Shown here one piece after another: positions 56,542 through 64,000 of a stretch of DNA of 64,000 nt (within the stretch, counting starts at the first letter, position 1; every line of letters starts with the position of its first letter). The notes under the pieces were generated by a model. It saw only the letters and a program-made list of their open reading frames with translations, had not been told where the DNA came from and made no database searches. Origin of the DNA: Pseudopithomyces maydicus (lineage: Eukaryota > Ascomycota > Dothideomycetes > Pleosporales > Didymosphaeriaceae); contig JANTUC010000015.1 of assembly GCA_026873275.1 (NCBI GenBank), forward strand, positions 248,001 through 312,000, given 5' to 3'. Position numbers and translations under genes: made by a program.

Positions 56542-58326
56542 TGGAAAGGACCATACCTCGCTCAACCGAGCTGCTATTGCGTAGAAATTTGTTCACACAA
56601 GCCAGATAGGAGCGTTCAGAATCGAGTGTCAGAGGTAAAGAAGAATCTGCGACATGCGCTTATCGTTTGATGTGCAGAAAAGTATCCAGTAGCGGGAGGC
56701 TTAGTTGATCATGGCTTGGTGACCACAACCAATCATAGTATTCAGCTTTCACCGGTCAAGATGGCCACATACCTATGTCCGCACGACTAGGCTGATTTGT
56801 ATGCACGCCAATTCTGCCCTAAATCAGCCTAATATGACATAGTAATACGAGCAAAACGATTGTCATAGTTCAATCGGAAGCTGAGGGAGCAATGAACGCA
56901 CCTCTTCACTTCTCTGTTATCCCATTTAGTCCCGCAACAAGCACCCAGGGATTTCTGCAAAATCATTTTTAAGTACAAAGTACCGTGATTTGGTTACTCA
57001 ATAGTACGCAACCTGTAATGCTATCTGCTTCGCAATAGACTGTTTCCATACGCCATGTCTTCGCCACGAAACGGGAATGACCTTTTTGTTATTATTATTA
57101 ATCTATCACGTCGATCACAACCACTTTTATTTTATACTAAATGACTATTCCCACAAGCTCTTCTCATTTTCGACTACTTGCTTATTTCCAGGGCGACGAG
57201 GCGAGGATAAATCACAAGCTATTGTCTTCGTTGAGGGACAAGGCTGAGAGGGCATAGCCCCTCCTCGTGTGACATTAGAGCGCAGCAGCCAATCAGGAGA
57301 TCTGATCTTCACCACCCGACTTTGCGACATATGCGTGATTTGCAAAGCGAGGTTTGGTGTTGCATCATGTGCGCCTCGTGTCTTCCTTCTCGCAAGCCGT
57401 CAACCTGGTCCTCACAACGATGATGAAAGGCTTATTTTCTTTCAGCCGCCGCAATGCAGCCTAGTCAACCATTTTTCTCTTACTGGGAGAACTTGCATGT
57501 CCGCATAGGGAGATACTCAATTTTGCCGGATTTTCGGGGGCTGTAATGTCGAATGCCGAGTGATGATTGTAACATCTGTTTTGCGACTCGGAATTAGAAA
57601 ATGTAACAGTTAGCTATAATTCTCTACCTATAAGACTGATGTGAATTGGAACACGTCAACGTGTATACTCCATCCAGACTACCCGGCTCGTATATCTCGA
57701 GACCTGATAAGCTATCTGCACAATTAAAATACCAACATCATTCGATGTGTTTGGTTACCCACTGGCTGACATCGGAAAAGTTCGTATGGACTCTCAAGGC
57801 AATAAGTGATGCACTTCGCTACGCAAAATTTCATACCGTCACGAGGGGTGACGACAACTTTTTTCCCAACCTTGTTATCTACTCAGCTACTCAGCTCTTC
57901 ATTTTCACAAACCCCAAACATACTTAGCTACCACTTCATATCTGCTTGGCCTGTTACACCTACACAAGATATCTTGAACCCGTCATTTGGGCACGACCCC
58001 CACGCTCTAGTAATTAGGCCTCTCCTACCATACCCCAAGAAAAGCCCATCAATTCTCTCAAAACAGCCTCAAAACAGCTCACAAACCAACACATATAACA
58101 TCACATTCCCATTCACAGTAGACCTCAAAGACATGTTTTTGAATACAATCAGTTTATGTATATTTATATTTCTACAGTCCATCTCATCCCTCCAGGACCA
58201 AGATGAACAACACTGCATCACATGACACCAACCCCCTATCAATCAAAAAACTAACTTATATCCACATAGAATCGAATAACACATACATTCCTTTCATCAC
58301 ATGAGACATCCCCAGACATCCCCGCT
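56542..58326. other. Intergenic upstream of the second NLR
   Basis: About 1.8 kb, AT-rich in parts (57080-57130). It includes the second NLR's promoter and the 3' flank of the LPMO gene. No gene, RNA or clear repeat recognised. Confidence 0.5.
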
Positions 58327-59307
58327 CTAAGCAAAGGCACGAGCGTGGCGGCGAGCCTTGGCCTTGGCAGCGGACGCGCTCTGCTCCTCGAGCCACGAGA
58401 TGAAGCTCTGGACGGTGAAGGTCTTGGCGCTGCCGTTGCCGGTGGAGGGAGCGGTGGAGGGCTCGGCGGCGGCGGTGGCGGTGGCAGAGGCAGCAGGGGC
58501 GGAGGCAGCAGGGGCGGAGGTCACGGGGGTAGCGGGGGTGGTCGAGTTGCCGGAGCCAGAGCCGGAACCAGAGCCAGAGCCAGACTTGTACAGAGCAGGG
58601 CCGGGGATCTTGTAGGCGGTGTTGTCGCCGCCGTAGACGTTGTACTTGATGCCGGCGTCGGTGGCGGTGTACAAGGCGGTGGCCAGGACACCCTCGGGCT
58701 CGTCGGAGCCTCCGCCGGTGATCTCGATGTTGAGGCACTGGGGGTAGTTCTGGGCGCCGTTCTCGGAGCCGGCGCTGTGCAGGGCGATGGTCTCGTGGCG
58801 GAAGACGTAGTTTCCGGAGGCGAGGCTGGACGGCACGGTCACGGACCAGGTGTTGTTGTTGGCGATCATCTGGTCGGAGGCCCAGCTGTCGGTGAAGCCA
58901 GCCTCGTCAATCTTGACCCACTTGAGGGCGCTCTTGTCGGCGTCGGCGCAGTCGGCAGCGCACTTGGCGACGTAGGTCAGCATGGGACCGACGTGGCTTT
59001 CGGGCCACTTGGACCACTGGAAGTCGACCTTGCCGCCGGCCTTGACGGTGGCGGAGGACTTGGCGGCCTTTGCGTTCTTGTGGCAGACGATGTCGGCGGT
59101 GGAGTAGGCGTCAGGGGCAACGAAGCCGTTGTCGAGGTTCTCGGCGGACCATCCGGGGGTGTCGGGGGTGGCCTGGCCCTGCTGAGCCTGGTAGTAGTAG
59201 GAGAGGTCGTAACCCTTGGAGTAGACGCCGTCGGCGACGATGCCGGTGACGGTGCCGTGGGCGGCGGCGGTGGCCGCGAGGGCAGCGAGAGCAAGGAGGG
59301 CAGACAT
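58327..59307 (-). CDS. AA9 lytic polysaccharide monooxygenase
   Basis: AA9 LPMOs are secreted copper enzymes that oxidatively cleave cellulose. The start at 59307 opens a signal peptide (M-S-A-L-L-A-L-A-A-L-A-A-T-A-A-A). Cleavage before H-G-T-V-T-G-I-V leaves His1 of the copper histidine brace. The second His is in E-S-H-V-G-P-M-L-T-Y, and the axial Tyr in N-Y-P-Q-C-L-N-I-E-I. Cys pairs C-H-K-N and P-Q-C, and A-K-C-A-A-D-C, fit the disulphides. After the catalytic domain comes a Gly-Ser repeat, then an Ala/Ser/Thr linker and a C-terminal stretch (T-F-T-V-Q-S-F-I-S-W-L) ending in a basic tail; no CBM1 is present. The frame is intact with no intron needed. Confidence 0.92.
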   Translation of the reverse strand: MSALLALAALAATAAAHGTVTGIVADGVYSKGYDLSYYYQAQQGQATPDTPGWSAENLDNGFVAPDAYSTADIVCHKNAKAAKSSATVKAGGKVDFQWSKWPESHVGPMLTYVAKCAADCADADKSALKWVKIDEAGFTDSWASDQMIANNNTWSVTVPSSLASGNYVFRHETIALHSAGSENGAQNYPQCLNIEITGGGSDEPEGVLATALYTATDAGIKYNVYGGDNTAYKIPGPALYKSGSGSGSGSGSGNSTTPATPVTSAPAASAPAASATATAAAEPSTAPSTGNGSAKTFTVQSFISWLEEQSASAAKAKARRHARAFA

Positions 59308-60916
59308 GTTGATGTTTGGTGGGGGACTGAGAAGTCGAGGTTTTGGATGAACGGTGTCTGGAAGTGAATGTGTTGAGTTTGGAAAAGAGTGTCTTGCCTG
59401 CTTCACACGGTGAAGATGACTGAAAGAATGAATGTGGGGAAAGAACGAGAGGACTGGCGTAGAACCAAAGACTGAAGCCTGCGATGAGGATGTTCTTCCA
59501 ACGACGGCAGGGCTCCTGTATTTATCTGAAGGGTTCCCGCCCACGCATCAAGCGGCCGGGTCCCTGATCCTTGCGCTTCGCCGCACAAGCGACGGTTAGT
59601 GGAAACAGTCGACGAGCCCCATCGCACCGCACGTCTGCTGAGTTTCCTGCGAAGCGATATGAGAAGGGGTCTCGAGGTGTTCCGTGATCTGTGGGTCCAC
59701 GCGTTTGCAAAGCCAAGCGGGCCACACGGGCGGTGCCTGGTTGGCGGATGCATCGTTATGCAGGTACCGGCAAAACCGGAGTGCCTGGAAATTGTATGCT
59801 GCGAAGCACGGGAATAATCCGAAATTTCCAGATTCAATAGTGCTGCTGGCACGGTGATTATTCCTTGATGCATAATCGCAGAGCACTTCGTTGCAAGGGT
59901 ATGTATTGACACTCACTTGGAGATCGTCATGATGCTCCCATCCGATCCCCAACCGAGAGTTGCCGTGGGAGGCATGAGTATGAAACGTGGGTTCCGCGCC
60001 CTGGCGAATCTACGCATCAGGCTAGGGGCCTCGTTCACTCTGTCAGAAACAATAACTTGTCTTGGCAAACGCCATCGCGCCTGTCACTCCCGTACTGTAG
60101 GGACATCCATGACACTTCGCGCCGGCGTGGATATCACGACGTAGGGCTGTTAATGCCTCGGAAGAGCTGATGTCATGCGTTTCGAGCTTCACCTACGCAG
60201 ATATTGCCGTTCAGATGGCTAAATCGCGACAAAATTACGACTCTCCTTTGAGAGATTGCATCCGCTAGCTCCTCAGGTTTGTGCATCTCCTGTCATACTG
60301 CATGCACCCAAGTGTCTTGAGCTCGAAGCCCGCAGCGACAAGATATGCGTGTTTCTCAGCACTATTCCCCTATCGCGGCCCTCTGGCACGTGTCATTGGC
60401 GCGAAAATCGTGGTGGTGAACCTGAAACGCTTCCGTCCAAGCGAACCCGGACCCAAGGACCCACCGCAGCCGCTCGCCAATGCACCGTTGTGCTGGCGTT
60501 TGTGAACTTTGTCCATGCGTTACGAGTGTGAAACCAGCCCATTCCTGATGAAAGCGCGGGATGCTCCCTATACGTAATGGTACGGAATTCTATGTGATTC
60601 TTTTCTCCAATCGATCCGCGAAAGATGCGCCCTAGCGCCCAGAGAACCCGCACCCGTGCTGCTCAGGTACCGGTAGTGGTACGGCATGTAGCGGTATGCC
60701 TGGGAGCAGGGGGACAATGTCCCTCAGCGATCATATTGATTAAATTTCCACTGCGTGGCGGCGGGTACGCAGGTACAACAAAACGAGATGAGGCTGCGCG
60801 TCTCGCTCTTCGCGAGATAACAACTGGAGCCAGCCACGAGCCGCGCGGCAATTCACCACCGAGATCGAGCATCTTCCTCGGAGTCCGGCATCGCGAACCA
60901 AAAGAAGTGTTGCCAT
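59308..60916. other. Intergenic upstream of the LPMO gene
   Basis: About 1.6 kb holding the LPMO promoter; an ATAAATAC box on the minus strand near 59518-59525 could serve as TATA element. No other gene recognised. Confidence 0.45.
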
Positions 60917-63732
60917 TCACTCGAGCCACGCCTGCAGAGCACCCAGCACCAGCGCCGCTAGCGTCACGATCCAGCCAGCAACGCCGAACGCGCCCTGAAC
61001 GTCATTTTCCCTCACGGTCCACAGAATTGCAAAGACAGCGCTGCCGACGCCGAAGCTGGCCATGATGAACGCCCAGACCTTTTGCGCCTGGAACCCTTCG
61101 ACGAGGTTGATGCCCCAGCCCATACCGAACTGCAGCCTTTCACGACGCTTCGGAGAGCGTTTATACGTGACCTGCTCCTCGTCGTAGTCCTCGGGATGCA
61201 TGAACAGATGCAACAGATACTTTGAGCCCACGGGGGCATTAGATCACACGGCTCGAACGTGTACGGGTGATGGGACGGCGACTTGTCGTTCGCGGACGAC
61301 GACGTAGGCGGCATGGAAGGCGCGGCGCGTATGTCTGCGAAGCGGTTACGGTGGACTTCGAACTGAACGAACTCGATTGTGGTGAGGCCTCTCAGCCTGG
61401 TCCATTTGAGCCAGCGTCGGTTGAGCTGCTCGTAGTGCCCCCGTAGCACGAGTGCGAGGTCTCTGTCGCTGCGGATTCTTTGCTCGTTGACGTCGAGGTG
61501 GACGATCTTGGGTGTTAATCGCCCCTCGTTGGCACAGGTGAGGAGCCATGAGTCTTCTACGGGGGGTCGGGATACGACGCTGAAGGAGCTGCTACTTTGC
61601 AGACGGACGGGGCTGTACTTGGAGGTGTTGTCGCTTCTTCCCCAGGGTGATGTACCACTGTACGTTGATGACGGTGTTGCTAACGTAGATGCTCTGCTCA
61701 CATTATCGAAGATGGATGACATTGATGTTGAAGTGCTGGATCGACTGTGTGGGCTTGATGGCGTATGCGTCCTGGGACGGTTGAGGTACTCCTCGAGCCA
61801 ACGAGCAGCACCCGGTCGACGTTCAACAAAGTCGTCATAAAGATGTTCTCCACACAGCTATTGAGGTCAGCCAAAGCAAAAATAATCACTAGGATATAAT
61901 TAGACTTACGCAAGTCCACCGCACCCGCACATGGCCTGGTGGCACAGGCGGTTCGCTTCCATACGCATTTCGCAAATGGTGCAGTCCATCGACCAACTCG
62001 TCCAACACAGCGCTAAAAGCAAGCCCGAAATATGCCGAGAAGCGGTTCCCTTGAACTTTGGGGGAGAATGTAGTTCATAGCCGGGTGGAAGGTCAAACTT
62101 CCCCACGTCATCTTCACGGACAGGTTCTTCGATTCGAGGAACGGATCGTCTCGTGTTTTCGATCGGAGATTCAAGTTCGTCTGGGACCGTTCCGAACTGT
62201 CTCTCAAAATCCTCGCGGACTTGTTCCGCATCATCGGGTTTAATCTCTGTCCAAATAGGGGATCCATCAGGAGATTGACTGCCGGTGGCCTGTTGACCAA
62301 TTGGTAGTGTGGATGTTGGTTTTTTTGTGCGAGGTGAGCGTTTTCTGTTTGAAATTGGTGAGGTATTAGCAGACCTCACAGGAGGGATGTTTGTGTGAAG
62401 TCGAAGGCTCGCCTTCGGTTGGGCTGATGGAACGGCATCAATAGGCTGGCTTTGCCGTCGAGATTTCCGATTCGTAGCTTCGTATTTATCTGAATGCGTG
62501 CGTCGTGATTTTTTGTGAAGGTTTTGAAAATCTTGGCTCGATGATTCGCCAGACGATTCGTCAGAAGACGAGGAGCTCGATTGGCGTTCTTGCACTGGTG
62601 CCACTACAGCGGCTACTGCGTCGCGAAGCTGTTGCTCCGTAGTAGACTCAGAGATCGAGCCCTGCGGCGACCGCCCAATGAAAGATTTTCGAGCACCCGT
62701 GCGATTGAGACTTACCCGCGCTGTCTTGCCTTTGGCGCGTGTCCGGTTTCCCTTCTCAACTCGTCGCACGGGACCAACGACCGATAAGCCGCGCGTGGGT
62801 GTTTTGACTATCGAAGTAGACCTTGTTGGGAGAGCGGAAGGGCGAGTCGATATCGAGTCGAAATCTACCCTGTCCTCTAGCCTGTCCGCGATCGATCGGA
62901 CCTCCGGTAGTAGTGTTTCGGCATCGCTGAAGTTATCTTCATGCATTGAGAATCTTGACGGCGATTCTCTGGACAACTGGCTGATCCATTGTGGGATCGA
63001 AGATGGCGCGGCAGACGGAGCAGGATGAGCCGGCCTTGCCACTCCAGGTTCCCCAGAGGACCCTATTTCAAAGATGGGATTGGATGCATGATTAGGTGCG
63101 ACGGACGTGGGGGTAACAGTATCGAGCTCTGCTGGAGGGACCGAGGAGTCAAGTTCGGATACCGTGGGCAGTTGACCAGCAGCGTCATTACCCAGGTGAA
63201 CCTCGGCAACCTCGTTGGTGTCCGCATTGGAGCCCTTCAGAAGTCTGACCACGAACCCCTTCCCGCTCTTCTTGATGCGTGCTTTGATGTCGGCCAGCTT
63301 GCGTGACTGGATGGATGCGGTAGAGTCACTTCGCGAAAAAGTGACCTTCCAATCCGGTACGACCTTCTCCAGAAATTCGGATGGTATCGCATCTAAATCG
63401 GACCAGCCCTGGCGGTCTTCCTGGGGTGTCGATGGTGGACTCGACTTTTGCGTGTGGTATAGTTGCGACACGTCGTAACCCAGACTAGGTGCCTCCTGTA
63501 GATTCTGTAGGTTTGCGACGAGCTTCTTGGAAGGAGTCGGCTTAAGAGGGTGGTCGCCTTTGCCTTTCGAGTGCTGAGGATCCACGTTAACCACCAACTG
63601 GAACTGTCCTGGCTTGTCCTTTTCCTCTTGCAGCGTAAGTGTGAAGGGAACCGACTGCGTCTTCTCGTACTGTGGGAGCGGCGTGCCTCTGCCGTCTTCG
63701 TGCGATTTCAGTGTCGTAATTTCCTTCCGCAT
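60917..63732 (-). CDS. Large conserved fungal protein with C-terminal membrane anchor (two frameshifts)
   Basis: Function unknown, but the pattern is common in Pezizomycotina. The N-terminal ~540 residues are low-complexity, Ser/Pro/Arg-rich and probably disordered. A conserved core follows: V-R-V-R-W-T-C at the exon end, then across intron 61858-61909 (52 nt) L-C-G-E-H-L-Y-D-D-F-V-E-R-R-P-G-A-A-R. Later blocks are L-R-G-L-T-T-I-E-F-V-Q-F-E-V, H-P-E-D-Y-D-E-E-Q-V-T-Y and K-R-R-E-R-L-Q-F-G-M-G-W-G-I. Two membrane segments end the protein (FIMASFGVGSAVFAILWTV; GVAGWIVTLAALVLGALQA). One C is missing near 62060-62070 (joining S-P-P-K to V-Q-G-N-R) and one near 61225-61232 (joining M-P-P to V-G-S-K-Y). 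The start at 63732 is the first Met in frame; an upstream exon is possible. Confidence 0.72.
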
Positions 63733-64000
63733 TGACCGATTGACAAGATGCGATCGCGGAACCGGTGAAGCTATGGAGGAAGCCTAGCAGTAAGTTTAGC
63801 GCTTTCTTTCTGCGATGCATCCCGTCTCCGCCTGGACGAAAGTCTGTAGCCTGGCGCCATTAGAGGGGCAGCTTACCATGGTGGTCGTTCACGACTTCGC
63901 ACACTGCAGAGATGCCTGAGCGGCGCAGGTTTCAGCGACTCGAGCGGGGCCATGCTGCTTTTTGACGAACAGGCTGCAGTCAGCAGCTGCGGATAGCAAT

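Noticed and set aside
1600..63000. Programmed ribosomal frameshifting or widespread pseudogenes as the cause of the frame breaks
   Set aside because: Breaks are at varied positions in unrelated housekeeping genes and all at homopolymers, with no slippery heptamer or other disabling mutations; an assembly error is simpler.

Overview
The window is nuclear DNA from a filamentous ascomycete (Pezizomycotina; class not determined). It holds about 24 protein genes at roughly one per 2.6 kb. Introns are mostly 44-163 nt with GT..AG borders, and one tRNA-Met carries an intron. The gene families point the same way: STAND/NLR proteins, fungal rhodopsin-like membrane proteins, GH71 and GH76 enzymes, an AA9 LPMO, an NLP effector-like protein and an S28 peptidase. 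The secreted set suits a plant-associated or decomposing fungus, but the lifestyle is inference.

Layout. 0-7.3 kb: 3' end of a GH71 alpha-1,3-glucanase, a TLC-like membrane protein, a rhodopsin-like seven-TM protein (-), tRNA-Met(CAT) (-) and a GH76 Dfg5/Dcw1-like wall enzyme. 8.5-23.2 kb is housekeeping: importin KAP120 (-) divergent from peroxin PEX2 (+); a ZNF207/BuGZ-like zinc finger (-) divergent from an S28 prolyl peptidase (+); a 6-phosphogluconate dehydrogenase paralogue (-) divergent from exon-junction protein Y14 (+). 24-32 kb: an acidic-repeat orphan, a seven-exon malic enzyme, a secreted orphan with degenerate repeats and an NLP (-). 33-43.6 kb: a metallophosphoesterase, a GPI-anchored protein, an F-box protein, a DUF1593 protein, a coiled-coil protein and a small two-exon gene. 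45-56.5 kb: two unlike NLRs flanking an NCS1 purine/cytosine permease. 58-64 kb: an AA9 LPMO and a large membrane-anchored protein.

The strongest cross-cutting observation is technical. Fifteen of the genes have their reading frame broken at about 23 sites. Nearly every site is a short homopolymer (mostly C or G, 3-6 nt; once T6), and the frame is restored by adding one base (two at two sites). Conserved protein sequence continues on both sides. This looks like homopolymer undercalling in the assembly, not gene decay, so these genes should be treated as probably intact and annotated across the breaks. Exon borders below were worked out by eye from frame and splice consensus.

No clearly new multi-gene system was found. 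The best candidates for new biology are the NLR pair with basic C-terminal tails, the two orphan repeat proteins, and the 6PGDH paralogue with altered substrate-site residues.
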